Shown here: piece by piece, positions 24,387-36,910 of the stretch
Position numbering within the stretch: position 1 is the stretch's first letter
Layout: each line of letters begins with the position of its first letter
NCBI GenBank assembly: GCA_022494885.1
Contig: JAGVSM010002870.1
Span: forward strand, 20,447-84,446
Length of the DNA: 64,000 nt
DNA from: Micrasema longulum
Taxonomy: Eukaryota; Arthropoda; Insecta; Trichoptera; Brachycentridae
Direction: 5' to 3'
Notes under the pieces: generated by a model
What the model saw: the letters and a program-made list of their open reading frames with translations, nothing else
Told to the model about the DNA's origin: nothing
The model's database searches: none
Made by a program: the position numbers and the translations under genes

Positions 24387-25178
24387 TTATTTGTCATAGT
24401 AGTCCACGTGATCACCAGAATTATAATTTCCCCCGAGTAGAACATCCAAGCATTTTTGGACAGTTTGTTCTGGCTGAAGCAATTTATTATCATTTTTCAA
24501 GTTTACAAACCTACGCTTTAACCAATCGTCGGGAGTATCATCGATGATATACTGAATCATGGCTGTTTGAACCGGTCCGGGAGAATAATTCAACACTTTG
24601 ATCTTGGGATTTTCTTCCGCCAATACCTTAAAGAACATTTCTCTAGCAGCTTTACCGCTGCAGTACAATGGAAGTCCAGCAAACGGTTTTATTCCACAAA
24701 GAGAAGTAACATTGATTACCACTGTGCGATCTTCTAGGTTTTTGAAGAATTTCATAAAAACACAGTTAAGAGTAGCAACGTGAAAAACATTGAGATCGTA
24801 GTATTTTCTCCACAATTCTACGTTATCAAGCTGCGAAGCGGAAAGAGATACGTCACCGATGGAACCGGCATTATGAATAATTATATTTACATCAAATTCA
24901 CTCAAGTCAAAATCGGCTGTCACTTTGGCCAGTAATGCTTCCATGCTGTTTGGGGTTATATTGGAAAGATCTACAGATTCAATGCAAATCTTAACATTAG
25001 GGGTTTCAGCTAAAGACTTGGTAACCTGCAAGCCTTCTAGATTCCTCGCCAATAGCAGCAAAAGGGAATTGGGCCCCATCAGGCGGGCAAATTCTATTGC
25101 GAGAGAACGTCCGATCCCTTGAGAGGCACCGGTAATGAGAGCGAAACATGATCCCTTCAGACTTATGCTGAGCGCCAT
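24387..25178 (-). CDS. Spr: Sepiapterin reductase (short-chain dehydrogenase), single exon
   Basis: A 263-residue NADPH-dependent SDR with motifs in family order. The cofactor-binding TGASQGIGR is at 16-24, HNAGS at 102-106, catalytic Ser159 in INVTSLCG, and Tyr172-x3-Lys176 in YCSGKAAREMF. The sepiapterin-reductase hallmark NYSPGPVQT is at 197-205 and the C-terminal SGDHVDYYDK at 254-263. The length is that of known sepiapterin reductases. By family knowledge it makes the last reduction step to tetrahydrobiopterin in the cytosol, which supplies aromatic amino acid hydroxylases and pteridine pigments. The start was chosen at 25178 because the frame is closed soon upstream and the context (A at -3, G at +4) is strong. 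The absence of introns could mean a retrocopy, but the frame is intact. A second sepiapterin reductase-like paralogue elsewhere cannot be excluded. Confidence 0.9.
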   Translation of the reverse strand: MALSISLKGSCFALITGASQGIGRSLAIEFARLMGPNSLLLLLARNLEGLQVTKSLAETPNVKICIESVDLSNITPNSMEALLAKVTADFDLSEFDVNIIIHNAGSIGDVSLSASQLDNVELWRKYYDLNVFHVATLNCVFMKFFKNLEDRTVVINVTSLCGIKPFAGLPLYCSGKAAREMFFKVLAEENPKIKVLNYSPGPVQTAMIQYIIDDTPDDWLKRRFVNLKNDNKLLQPEQTVQKCLDVLLGGNYNSGDHVDYYDK

Positions 25179-26189
25179 AATTGTTGACCCTCTACAAATG
25201 ATTGAGTAGAAAATAATTCACACAAGCAAAAGGTACTGCTAAGGTGTTTTCTAAAAAGAAAAACGATGTTTAGGAAAGAAAAAAAACCTGATAATTACAA
25301 TTATAAAGCATCTAGTTTAAGATATAATTCCTCAAAGCAGAAGTACGATAAATTTATAAGCCCACATTTTTTAAATAGTACAAGTTTGCGTACTTTGGTT
25401 AAGATAATTGCGTAATCAAACTTAATTTCGCCGACACCGCAGTAAATTATTTTAGTTTACAAGATAGTTTGGGGAAAGGATTTTGAGCAATCAAGGTCAA
25501 GTAATTAAGTACAGAAAAGCTTAAGATTTATACAGATTAAGTCAAATTTAACTGAAATAGTTAACGTAGTATTTATTACCTATTATCGAAAGAAAATAAA
25601 TGAGCTTACTTTCTTATAGCGGCAGGCGGAGTAATTTACTTCAAACGATAAATAATTTGTATTGAGAGATTACAAGCAGTGTATCAAAAACGTAGGGATT
25701 GCTTTCGACAGTTTCAATATTATTGCCATCAGATTGCAAAATATTGTTTAATTTGTTAAAGCACCGTTGAAAGCTAAAACAACAATTGCGAATCGTGAAA
25801 TTGTGTGACACGAGTGACAGCTTTGACTAGTAGTCTGTGGTTTTGACCACAGACTACAGATATCTGTTTTGACCTTTCTATTATTTTTATTGTCTATTTT
25901 GATTTTAAGAGTAGAAAAAAGAAAATTGAGTTTCAATCATAGACGTAAAAATAAAAATAATTCAATAAAGTAGGTACTTAACTTTTGAAAAATAATAATA
26001 GTTTATTATAGAAATAAAAGACGAGTGATGCTTTTCATCCACAAATTTGGAATATCCAGTATATAATTATTATGTATATGCAGATTTTGTTAAATAAATA
26101 TTATTACTATTATGGCTTATATAGGGGCATTTTCAAATATAATCTTAACCCCGCTTTTCAAAAAAGATTCTATGGGATATTAAACATAA
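25179..26189. other. 5' flank of sepiapterin reductase with a perfect hairpin
   Basis: At about 25830-25855, TAGTCTGTGGT and ACCACAGACTA are perfect inverted repeats around TTTG. The rest is AT-rich. I see no second gene. Promoter elements could not be placed. Confidence 0.5.
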
Positions 26190-26530
26190 TTTTAATTGAA
26201 TTTATGTAAACCTTCGAATAAAGTAATTGATGTGATTTATTCAAATAATTGAGATAGCAGGTAGGCTTTAAATTTTTTCACTCTCACAAATTTGCACATC
26301 TGTTGAGAGAGTGTTCCATGCCATTGAACCTGCTTCCACAAATACGCGTTCATCTAATTCAGTGCGCTGGTTGGGTAGAGGTAAACTTTTCATAATGCTG
26401 TACCTATATGTAGCTAATCCAAGCGTAAGACTTATTTAAGATATTTTTGAAGTTCCGGAGTAGTGCTATGCAATGACTTATACAAAAAGCTAACAGAGTT
26501 TGTATTGTATCCTTAGTGAAAACCGTAGAC
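26190..26530 (-). mobile_element. LINE fragment, C-terminal end
   Basis: The minus strand encodes LPNQRTELDERVFVEAGSMA followed by WNTLSTDVQICES. This is the typical C-terminal motif of CR1/Jockey-like ORF2 (R-T-x-x-x-x-R-x-F-x-x-x-G-x-x-x-W-N-x-L). Upstream in another frame it gives FLYKSLHSTTPELQKYL. Stops interrupt it. Confidence 0.7.
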
Positions 26531-27024
26531 AACACTACTTGAAGTACTGAAAAATAACTAGGTTGAATTTATAAATTCTAAAAATAAGTTTGTCATTTTA
26601 TTTATTGATATACCTACATAGAAATTATTTCAGAAATTGACTTTTGACTCAAAAGCATTTATTAATTCGAAAATTATTGTATATGTATGCATTTAAAATA
26701 GCTCAACTAGTAAAAACATAAATATATCGTCCTATCAATTTGAGCATCAAGGGAGAGAATTTGAAAAGATTCCCAAAGGTTTGACTGTATGTAAAGCTGT
26801 AATTATAATATATGTATTGTATATGCCACAGAAATTTGTGTATAATATTATAACAATAATGTATAAGGCACTACGCTGGATTGTTGCGTGTGTTAAGCAT
26901 AATGAAGAAGTTCCGTAGTTTTTTTTATCTGTCAATGGCTATCAAACTTTTTTTTTTCAATTTTTAAAATTTGTAATTTTCTTTACTTGGTTTTAGTTTT
27001 TGGAATTTAGACTGTTAGATACCA

Positions 27025-27370
27025 ATTTGAAAATTATTCATTAATTTTATTTGGTTTGTTAAATAATTTTTAATCTTCCTTTTCAAGTTTTAAACTTTTT
27101 CATAAATGTTTTAAGTATTCTATTTTTGTAATTTCTTAATTTTTATTACAATATGGTATTATTATATATTATTATAGTATATACCTTTATAGTATAAATA
27201 CTATATGTAGCTTTAGAACAGGTATTTTTGAATCTAGTAAAGCTGCCACGAATAATTTCTTGCAATTTTTACATAAATATACATAAACACTCATTTTGTT
27301 TTGTTTTGTATCGCAAGTATGTACTTTCATTTTTTGTCAATAAAACCCGTATTACTGCACTGAACTAAAC
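27025..27370 (+). repeat. Repeat family D copy 1
   Basis: This copy is collinear with 51957-52820 once the LINE inserted there is removed. Shared parts are CATAAATGTTTTAAGTATTC, TATTATATATTATTATAGTA, TTGAATCTAGTAAAGCTGCC, ATTTTGTTTTGTTTTGTAT and CAATAAAACCCGTATTACTG, followed by CACTGAAC. No inverted ends seen. Confidence 0.6.
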
Positions 27371-27399
27371 CGAAACTAAGTGTAAAAAAATATGTATCT

Positions 27400-27620
27400 T
27401 ATTATCAGCGCTATGGTTTTTAAAAAAGTTTTGTGATTTTGAAATTACTCCGGCTGTGACGTCACAAGTTATCTTCGGCGAGTTTTACTGATTGGTGGGT
27501 TGTATTGGTTTATTCAGAAGAAGAATTCGTTTTTATAAATTGCACAGAAACTTCGCGGAACCACTTAAGAAAACATTTTTACATCGAATTTCCCGTGGCG
27601 CTGAACTTCCTTATTCTTTT
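27400..27620 (-). repeat. Repeat family C copy
   Basis: On the minus strand it reads AATAAGGAAGTTCAGCGCCA, AATTCGATGTAAAAATG, CACAGCCGGAGTAATTTC and CATAGCGCTGATAATA. The element contains TGACGTCA, a CRE-like palindrome, which is also present in the 44.8-kb copy. Confidence 0.65.
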
Positions 27621-29519
27621 CAATGTACATAGTAAGTAAAATGTATTTTGAAAATAGTTATATGACACGTACTATTTTTACTACAAAAAAAATTCAATAC
27701 CTAGATGCCGTTTCCTGAAACTCCTGAATTAGATTCTATCGTCGGCGTCGGACTGAAGCTACCCGCATAGTTATTCTGTTTTTAATGAGTTATCCTTATT
27801 TTCTCATATTCAGTTTCCTATTTTCTCAATTCATACATAATTTAGTCAACATGACAACAAGCATACTCCTTTCGCCTGGTTTAGGTACAATAATTAGGAT
27901 TATAGTGAGACTGTAATCCACTTGATTTTTGAGTCTTTAAGAGAAGCGGTAAGAAAATAGCTGGTATTAATAGTATTGTTTAAAATTGTATACTTTAATT
28001 GTCAGTGCTGGTATTTTTGTGAATAATGCGTTTAACTATCAATTTCTTTTAAATTAAATATATTTCTTTAAAACATAGTTAGTTAGATACATTAGTTTTT
28101 TTCTTATATCGAAGGCCTACAACCAACCGCAAAATAAATTATTGTAATGTTAATTGACAGGTTTTATATTATCGAAAAAAAACATTGGAATATTTAAACT
28201 TTACAACAATTTATTGAAAGGTCCAGTTAGGTTCCGTGTTATGCGTCTATGGAGGTTTTTAAAACCACAGAAAAAGTTTTCTCGAAAATTGTTTTCCGAT
28301 TTGCGGAAAGACTTAAAATGATGATGTATTGTTTTCAGTTATTATAAACAATAACAACCAGACTGAAAACACTATAACGAGAAGAATACATCAAACTTAT
28401 ATAATGAACGCATTATTGGATGCAGTTCTTTTAGATGATGCCTATTAATGTCAGATACTTCCCGTATGAAACCAGTAAGATTCCAATCAGAATATTAAAA
28501 AATATTTAATATGATGTATCCAATGTATGCCTTAAATTTTAAAAATATTTTTTTATTTATCAAAAACGGACAAAAAATAAATCAAAATTATCAAGTCCTA
28601 CTGAACTGCATAAAATGCAGTTTGTAAGCAGGTGATTATAGTTAGGTTTGAATTGAATGCAATTAATCTTACGTTCATCGCACAAAGTTTAGATCTACTT
28701 TCAATCGGCACATAACGCATTCGTCTATTATTTATATTATTATAAGAAATAATAAATCAATACACCTATTTAATATTTACCTATGCTGCTACAAGAATGC
28801 GTATAGAGACAAAGTACCGTTTTTACGATTCAAATGAGCTCCATTAATATTTTTTATTCATACAGCATACGGCTAGTCAATTAAAAAAGGTGGACAATGA
28901 GACAACAGTATTGATTTCTTCTAACATTACAGATTTGATGGGACAATATTTTATAGTTGACTAACTTTTAACTAGGCAAGAAAATTTGCGACTTGTTTTA
29001 TACTGAAAGTAAATTTTTACTTTACGTTTGTATTGAATTATTTCACTACTGCTATGTTTTTTAAATGGATTTCAATGGATTTATATTGTTCATTTAAACT
29101 ACTTTTTAACGGAATGAGGATAAAGGCTTGAGACATTTGTATTAATAAAAACCGTAATATCTAAACGGTAGGTATTTTTATTTTGATTTATTTTATTTTA
29201 ATATCATTCAAACTCTAAATTTATTCATTGTCAGATTAAATTATAGTGTAAATGGGATTACTTACCGTCCATGCGCTCTATAGCTGCAAGATTTAAATTA
29301 CGTCTCAAGAAACATCCTCTTCCTTAATCTCTCCTCCTTTCCTTTTTCCTCTTTCCTCTTTTTTCCTTTTTCCCATTGAGTAATAGTTTTGATTTAAGGT
29401 AATTTATAAACAAATATGTTTATTTCTATTTTATATATTTTTAGCTTTTTAATCTTTTTTTTGTTCTATTGAATATGTTCTGTAACTTGAATTATAAAAA
29501 TAAAACTTTTATTTTATTG
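27621..29519. other. AT-rich intergenic DNA, nothing recognised
   Basis: A pyrimidine-rich block at 29320-29375 (TCCTCCTTTCCTTTTTCCTC and following) is the only compositional feature. No gene seen. Confidence 0.45.
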
Positions 29520-29620
29520 GTTGGTTGGAAGAAATTGCCATTTGGCAATAAACCCGCCAATGTACAAATAACATTATGTACAAAAAGTTAAATAAATTAA
29601 AAAATTAAAAAAGATGTGCT
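29520..29620 (+). repeat. Probable LINE 3' tail
   Basis: GCCATTTGGCAATAAACCCG, continuing CCAATGTAC, resembles the GGCAATAAGTCCGCCATTT signature seen inverted at 32262-32290. That signature recurs at the 3' ends of insect non-LTR elements. No coding part is attached. Confidence 0.4.
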
Positions 29621-30040
29621 GAAATCTAGCTCTTATCTGTTATAACTGAAATATATCATAATTGGAAACGAGGAACAAGAATCTCTATCGTCCGTGCGCC
29701 TGTAGCTGCAAAACATGCTGAAATATTGATTGATTCTACAGCTCCCTTGAGGTGATTTTCACAAAAAACGGCGCAATATAAATTATCCAACTAAAATTAT
29801 AATAATATTTTTAATCCAACACTCGAAAAAAAAATTCATGGCATAATGCTGTTTTTTGTTGCAGTGTAATTATTATATAATACTTTTGGGTACACGTAAA
29901 ATATTTCAAGAAATGCATTAAACATTTTCATCTTTAAAATACGTCATGATGGAACCCTATACATTGCTACGCGCTAAGGTATTATAAAATTATCATAATG
30001 ATTGCATTCTCAATGCATAGTATTTATAAGTCTACAAATA

Positions 30041-30849
30041 TAAATACAAAAGCGGAGAACGTAGCGAACGGTGAGAACTAGATAGAGGTGGCCAGTAACT
30101 AGTAACTAGTAACCGGGTGCTGGGTGCTGGTACTCGGCGCTTCTGGCTGCTAGTGGCGAGTGGATAGGTGCGCACATGGAGCGAGGTGAGGTCGCCAATG
30201 CATTGGCATTCTGGATATTTTGACGGGAAGGTCGGTCACGTGAACAAAACTGCCTGAGGAGGGGGGGAGCGGGCTGGCTAGACTTTCCAGTAGCCGAGGC
30301 ATCCGTCTACCGCTTGACTGCGATACGTTTACCAAACACACGCCCCAGTCTGTAGCTAAATTTTATTTTTCAATATCCTCTCGCAATTTTATTAATCGTT
30401 CAAAAGAAACGGTTTTTTACAAACATTATTAAAATAAAATTCTCGATCGATTCTGTGTTATAAAATATGCGAAAAACAGGCTGCTAGAAATGTTTTTGTA
30501 TATTTTGTAAAATTTCGCTTCGCGAAAACAGAGGCGACAGGGCGTGAGTGCAGTGAAAAGATCGGTTTCGCTCGAGCTCCAGACTACACAGTCGCGACGG
30601 ATCGGCAGACATGTTTTGATCGAAGTGTGGAAGCGAGGGCAGGACCATGATATTGTTGCGTAATAGTGTTAATATTGTGGTAAAAATGTACGGGAAGTGA
30701 AATGGCAATATGACTTGGCGTAGAAGCCGGGTCCGTTGCCGCAAATCGTGGCGTTGACGCGTTCGCGACGCCTTCGGAGAGGAGCGGGTCCCTCCGTACT
30801 CTGTAATAACATGGTATAGGCGCGCGAGCGCGAACAGTATTACTCTAGA
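30041..30849 (+). promoter_or_regulatory. GC-rich promoter/leader region of the Ski/Sno gene
   Basis: Composition changes from AT-rich to GC- and CpG-rich from about 30050, and most clearly 30520-30850 (GACAGGGCGTGAGTG, CTCGAGCTCC, CGCGACGGATCGG, GGCGCGCGAGCGCG). This directly precedes the first coding exon. It probably holds the transcription start and 5' UTR. I cannot place the start or rule out an intron in the leader; several upstream ATGs are present. Confidence 0.45.
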
Positions 30850-31662
30850 ATGATGGAGCTAGTCACTCCTCATTTGAAAACAGTTTTAAAGACCTATCAA
30901 CACAGTGCCACCAAGAGTTTGCAGGGCCCGGGGCAGAGCCTGGGGGCTGGCCCGGAGCCCGAGGAGCCCCCCGCTCCACCCGCGGCGCCGCTGCAGCAGC
31001 CCATCCTCACGGCGGCCGACCGCGGGCGGGGCGAGCGCTGCGAGACGCTGCTGGAGGGCGAGCCCATCTCGTGCTTCGTGGTGGGCGGCGAGAAGCGCCT
31101 GTGCCTGCCGCAGATCCTCACCAGCGTGCTCATGGACTTCAGCCTGGAGCAGATCAACCGCGCGTGCGACACGCTGCAGATCTACTGCTCGCGCTGCACG
31201 CCCGAGCAGCTGGCGGAGCTGAAGGCCACGGGCACGCTGCCTGCCAACGCCACGTCGTGCGGCCTCATCACCAAGACGGACGCGGAGCGCGTGTGCAGCG
31301 CGCTGCTGCACGGCGCGGGCGGCGCGGGGCGGCCCCCGGAGGGTGCGCGCCCGCTGCACGTGTACCACGAGTGCTTCGGCAGGTGCCGCGGCCTGTGCTT
31401 CCCCGAGCTGTTCACGGAGCGCGAGGCGTGCTGCGTGCAGTGCGCGGAGTGTGGCGGGCTGTTCTCGCCGCGCCGCTTCGTGTGCCACGCGCACGGCTCC
31501 CTGGAGAGCCGCACGTGCCACTGGGGCTTCGACTCGGCCAACTGGCGCGCCTACCTGCTGCTGGCCGACGACCAGCCTGACCGCGAGCGCATGGCCGAGG
31601 TGCTGGCGGCTATGAAGGCGCAGCACGAGCGCCCCCCGAGCGCCCTGAAGCGCAACAAGCAG
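30850..31662 (+). CDS. Snoo: Ski/Sno (Snoo-type) corepressor, first coding exon
   Basis: The exon starts at ATG 30850 and ends at CAG 31662 before GTCTGT (phase 0), encoding 271 residues. After a Pro/Gly-rich linker, the Ski/Sno/Dac homology domain spans about 70-155: [12 protein letters not shown] 79-90, [14 protein letters not shown] 112-125 and [17 protein letters not shown] 137-153. The zinc-binding c-Ski SMAD4-binding domain spans about 170-240: [37 protein letters not shown] and [17 protein letters not shown]. By family knowledge it represses TGF-beta/activin targets by binding Smad4 and Smad2/3 in the nucleus. KTDAER with [10 protein letters not shown] favours Ski/Sno over SKOR or Dachshund. 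Vertebrate family members carry a C-terminal coiled coil; that part is not in the window. The exon is very GC-rich, so it has long shadow frames on both strands. Readthrough would end at 31743. Confidence 0.9.
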
Positions 31663-31956
31663 GTCTGTGCCCCTTTCTACCCACCATATTCAACTCGAAT
31701 CATAGTTCACGAGCGATCCCAACCGGCCGATATCAAGTCATAAGCCCTTCGAATGCCCTAACTCCCATTAAAAACACCATTATTGCATTATCGAATTAAC
31801 TCAAATCTCTTTCTTTTTTTTTTTTATGACTAGGTACATTGAAAAAAAACGTTTCAGTACTAAAAAATCTATTGTAATCGCTACCAAATAACGAATCTTA
31901 TGCAAAAGAAATACAAGACAAAATTGAATTTAAACATTACTATTAAATATAAAACC

Positions 31957-32100
31957 GGGTTGTGGTCCCGTGGTAGTATTGTAGATTCACGGGCCAAAGG
32001 TCCGAGGTTCAAATCCCACTCTACCACAACAGTATTTCCATGTATCCAGCACAAGTTATTTACGACTTGTAGGAAATGGTCGGAAAACTTAAGTAATAGT
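31957..32100 (+). mobile_element. SINE-B copy 1 (tRNA-like head)
   Basis: GGTTGTGGTCCCGTGGTAGT begins a tRNA-like segment with GAGGTTCAAATCCCACTC as box B. The ends GTTGTGGT and ACCACAAC can pair as an acceptor-like stem. The body includes GGAAATGGTCGGAAAACTT, shared with 46612. It is about 300 bp downstream of the Ski exon, in its intron. Confidence 0.7.
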
Positions 32101-32199
32101 AAGAACTCAAGTATTTCTCTTTAAAAAAAAAATAATAATTACATAAAACACCCAAAAAAATATAAACTAAGAATATATAATAATAATAATAAATATTTA

Positions 32200-32300
32200 C
32201 TAACTATAATAAACAATATCATGCAAACAAAAATAATATCAAAAGTTATAAATAGTTAAATGGCGGACTTATTGCCACTATCAATTTCTTAGTCTAACAA
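32200..32300 (-). repeat. LINE 3' tail remnant
   Basis: The minus strand reads GATAGTGGCAATAAGTCCGC followed by CATTTAACTATTTATA. This is the common 3' signature of insect CR1-like elements; the (TAATAA)n at about 32170-32190 would be its tail. Confidence 0.45.
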
Positions 32301-33231
32301 AAACTAAATAAAAAACAATAATACAAATTAATTTTTAAAAAGTTTAGAAAACACAAACACTTAAAACATTATTATTATTATAAATAACTTATATAGCGCC
32401 ATTTTCGTAATACAATATCTCAAGGGCGCTTTACCTCTATAGATAAATAAATTTAATTGAAGCTTTTAAAGTTGTCATTTGATTAAAACAATTTATTTTG
32501 TTATCACGTGCTACGGATTTATTCGAATGATTTAGAACAAGTGGGTTTTAAGTTTTTTCCGAAATTATACAAGATTATGGTGTCTATTGCTTACTTGAAT
32601 TATATTTATATTACATACATACTATATTTCTATATTTCTGCCAAAATAGAGGAATATGTTTTGAAAAGCTCTGCAAATGATGCTTCCCCAAATCTTTGAA
32701 ATGGAATTTTATTTAAGTAACGGTTGTATGTAAATACTCGTAATATAAATAAATTAACAAAACTACTGCGAAATTTTGTTGATGCTTTTAAGATACCTAC
32801 GCAGTAAACAAATATTTATAATATTTGTATCATACATATGTACATAATACATGTATCTAAAATAATGTATTTTATGTAGAAAAGCTTTTGTACGAAGATC
32901 GTTAATTATCACACATTATGTTACTTATTTGTATACATTATACCTATAAATATATACCATTTAGATATTTTAGTAGCATAATCAATATTTAAAACACTCA
33001 CTTTTATATTCCACTGTTTTCATGATAATTTCCTTTTTCTTTCTTTTCATTGTTATGGAAAATAATGTAATTATGGACAGGTTTCAGAAACACAGCATAT
33101 TCTTTTGTAAATGTGCTAAAAAGTAACATGAACATTTTTATGAAACGGGTTTTTAAGAATTAAAAATTTATGACATTTTTGCAATTACTGTTATTTATTA
33201 AAGAAGGAAAACTTTAACTTTAATAAAATTA

Positions 33232-34149
33232 CAGTAAAACTCCAATTACCCGGATTAATGAGTGCCAATTTTTTTGTTATTTTAAAATAATACAACGAAT
33301 TGGAATCACATTAAAAACATACTTAAACATGTCATGCAAAGGGATGATTTTATGCAAAAATGTGTCAAGCCGCAAAATAGAAAAAAAAATAGTTTCAGAA
33401 TCGTAATCCAAAGGTGATATTCTTACTTTGAAATCATAGTTTGACGAGTTTAAACTTACACAATCTTTGTAATACTCCGATGTGTTAATCAAAAACCATG
33501 CAACTGGTCTAAAACCAATGTAACACTGCTTTAAGATGCTTAACCTATTGTTGCGAATTGAGATCAATATGTGGCTCATGATAGAAATATATATAATAAA
33601 AAATGTGTTAATCCCGCAAAAGACGCCTTTTTTGCCAGAATTGCGAAGTTTTGTTTATTAAAAACGGCAGCTAATTTTTTTTTCACATTGCAAGTAAATT
33701 CCAAGATATTTTTCACGTCTGGTTTAGAACACGAAGCTTTTATTTCATTTTTAATTTGTCACTTAAATTTTTTTGGGAAATAACATTGTTTAAAACTTTT
33801 TGCCTTATTGTTATTAAAAAGGTATTCTGCAAAAATGTCCCATTTTTTTGTTAAATTTTTATATTAAAAAATTAAAAAATTACACATTTTTCTGGTCTAT
33901 TAAGCACTGTTTATATTTAAAAAAAATTATATTATTTTATTTATCACTTTAAATAAAATCACCTTTATCAATCGTATTTTAAACATTCATTATCTCAGTT
34001 TGAGGTTGGTGTGGCTTAACACATTTTTGCATAACACCGTCCAATTCTACAATTAAATTAAAATATTAAAAAAAACATCTTCTTTATTTATTTTTTTATT
34101 TCCAATAACGATCCGGATGACTGGAGTTCGGATAAACGGAGTTCTACTG
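33232..34149. mobile_element. pogo/Tigger-like (Tc1-mariner) DNA transposon, 918 bp
   Basis: The left end CAGTAAAACTCCAATTACCC, continuing GGAT, and the complement of the right end, CAGTAGAACTCCGTTTATCC, form inverted repeats. Both are flanked by TA (33230-33231 and 34150-34151), the duplication expected for Tc1/mariner elements; CAGT ends are typical of the pogo group. Internal frames (33277-33579 minus, 33571-33783 plus) are not recognisable as transposase, so it is non-autonomous or decayed. Confidence 0.75.
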
Positions 34150-36569
34150 TACTTGTATTGTTTTATAATTAGATGCACATTGTACATAGTAAGTACCTAC
34201 GTAGTACGTACACTAGGCGCCGAATTGTATACCCATATCGTGGGCTTCCTGAAAAAATATATTCATAATACTAGTATATTTCCATATTTAAAGCTCGAAC
34301 TATATTTTAATGGCGAAGAATCGTTATTTTTTAAAAATTTATTTTATACAATTACTTGATGTAGTGGGAAGCCGGCCAAAAATAATCAAGCAATTCAATA
34401 ATTTTGCGGTTTCAATTTAAAATCAAGAAGTTTGATTTTATTACTTCATTTATTTTATTTTATATTCATGCTTTTGAAAAATATAATCACAATTGGTTGT
34501 TTGAGATTAGTTCAACTTGGCTTGGCGAGTACACCTGGTACATTGCTTTACACGGTTTCGAAATAACACAGTCCAAAAATTAAAAACTTCCAACAAAAAA
34601 AACATTGATTCCAATCAACTTTGGAGTACGAGTGCATTTAATTTTACATGGACTCCTAATTTAATAGTTTGATAAATGTTCCAATTATGTTTAATCAATT
34701 ATTTTTTTAACGACAGGGAACAGTAACTTTTCATCATGTAATCCGATAGTAAGAACATTGATTTATTAGTAAATAAATTAAACTGTAAGAAAGTGAAGTG
34801 AATAAGCGGTAATATTATTATGCAAGTCAACACACAATTGCATTCTACTAAACACTGAAGTCTGATAAATTAATTCATTTAGTATAAGTAGCTCAATTAA
34901 ACAATGGTTGAATTCGTAATTCATGTAACTACGCATTTTTTAAATGAAAAATCATAAAATAAACTGAATGTGTCGACTAGTTTCGAAACACGACTGTTGA
35001 GGCTTGAAAACAAACTTTAAAAAATTTAAAATCCTACCAGAGCTTCTGGGACATAATAAAGGTAGTCCTTCAAATATTAATTCAATATACGTATTTAATC
35101 CACTTATCTCGAGTGAATAAATACATTTTATTTTTTTTAAATTTTATTTTCTATTTTTTTTAAATCAAAACCTTTATTAGCATAAATAAACAATATATTC
35201 GGTAAAAAAATGTAACACTTAAGGTTGAACTTGCCAAAAAAGAGTCTGGATCTTGTGTTTGGCAAGTTTACAAAATAACATAAAAAAGAAACAAAAAATG
35301 CAAAACAAAATAATAAAATAAAAAAAAATTAAACAATTTTTTAAAATTGAGAAAATATAATACTGAGAAAATATAATACTAAAAAAAAATTAAATAAAAA
35401 CACAAAATTTATAAACACATGCACGTATTAAACATATATCTTTATTTCCAAAATACAGTTAATGTTAATTATGCCAAGAAGCTTTTCTTTGATGTATCCT
35501 TAAATTTTCCGTAATTTATTTCTTGACGTAGATTTTGTGGTAAATTACATAAAAAAATAATATTACAGCAAACTGAAAATGCAATAAGTAAGGTGGCTGT
35601 ATCAGCAAGCCATTATGAGACCCATAGGCACATTTCACACGTATCGTCCGAATCCACACGGCACGTTAAAATTACGGTGGATTAACATTTATTTATTATA
35701 TTATTTTGTATTTATTAAAACAATATTCAGCGGCTTTTCTTAGGTATAAATATACCGCAAAAGGAGATCGAGTGGAGATTAGTGGCTTTATGGGTGTAGT
35801 ACTGGTTATTGCGTTGGCCTAGCATTAAGTAAATAATTTTAAAGCGATAAATAGCAATCCACCCTATGTTATTTTATCGTGCCGTGTGGATTTTTGCTAT
35901 GGTGCAAAAAGCGTCATACCGAAACGTAATTTAATGTTAGTAATTTGTGGGTACGCACCAGGTACGAATACTTAGGTGCAAGGTAGAATACTTACTACAT
36001 ACTTTACCGTGTCAAGTGAAGAATGAAAAGCGCAGACCCTGAAACTAGAAGATGTATGACCTCAGTAAAGGGCTTCCCTTGATTAACAAGGTACTCCCGC
36101 GACCAGTATTTCCATAATTTATTACTGTATAAACAAAATGTATACGTGTCTATGCTATATTTTTGTTGGCTGTTATCGTTGTCTGACAGTCTGAATTGGC
36201 AAAATGGCGAGATCTAGCAAAAATGATTGATTATTTCGCACTAGACGACACAACAGAGTGCTTTTGAAGCACGATCAGTTATGCAAAATAATACATTTAT
36301 TGGTTCGTAAACTAAAGTTAGAATAGCGAAATTTGTTCTTCAAATTGAAATAATGATACATTTGTTATACATGACAATGCACCTATTTATAAAATAGATT
36401 CATCAATTATAAAGCGCACCTTTTAATCAAGTTGATTTGAATTTGTAAAATCGCCACAGTTCATTTCATATTATGTAGTTTCTTATTTTTACAAAATATT
36501 ACGTACTCTAACGATAGCTAATATAATCAGTTTCTTTTCAATACGTATTATAAGTAAACATTGAATAAG

Positions 36570-36910
36570 CATTGTTGAAGTCCAATGAGGAACTTCTGCC
36601 CTACGGGAAATTGGATACAAAAAATGTATTCTAACGCGCGGTTAAAATTAGAGCATACAATTGTACGGCAAAGTTTCTTGGAAATGCACGAAAAAAATGA
36701 AAAAAATAAAATACAAACGAACTACTTTGAACGACGTCACTAGTTCATACGAATTAACCAATGATAAGAGAGCTGTGAAAGATTTCCGGTTTACTGACGG
36801 TCAACGGACTAATCGGCAAATCTGACCGAGAAGAAGCGGAAGAGAACTTGAGACTTCACACGCGGAGTGATTTCAGAAGCACAAAACTTAAAAAAATCAT
36901 AGTGCTGATA
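36570..36910 (+). repeat. Repeat family C copy
   Basis: It begins AATGAGGAACTTCTGCCCTA, followed by CGGGAAATTGGATAC, and ends CATAGTGCTGATAATACAT. Internal GACGTCACTAGTTCATACGA and AGATTTCCGGTTTAC match the 44.8-kb copy in order. Confidence 0.7.

Noticed and set aside
30886..31626. 246-codon minus-strand frame and 169-, 105- and 91-codon frames opposite or overlapping the Ski exon
   Set aside because: They are shadows caused by extreme GC content; the plus frame from 30850 carries the conserved domains.
31960..32035. Possible genuine tRNA gene
   Set aside because: The segment has tRNA-like boxes but recurs with a shared body at 46612 and 63849, so it is a SINE head.
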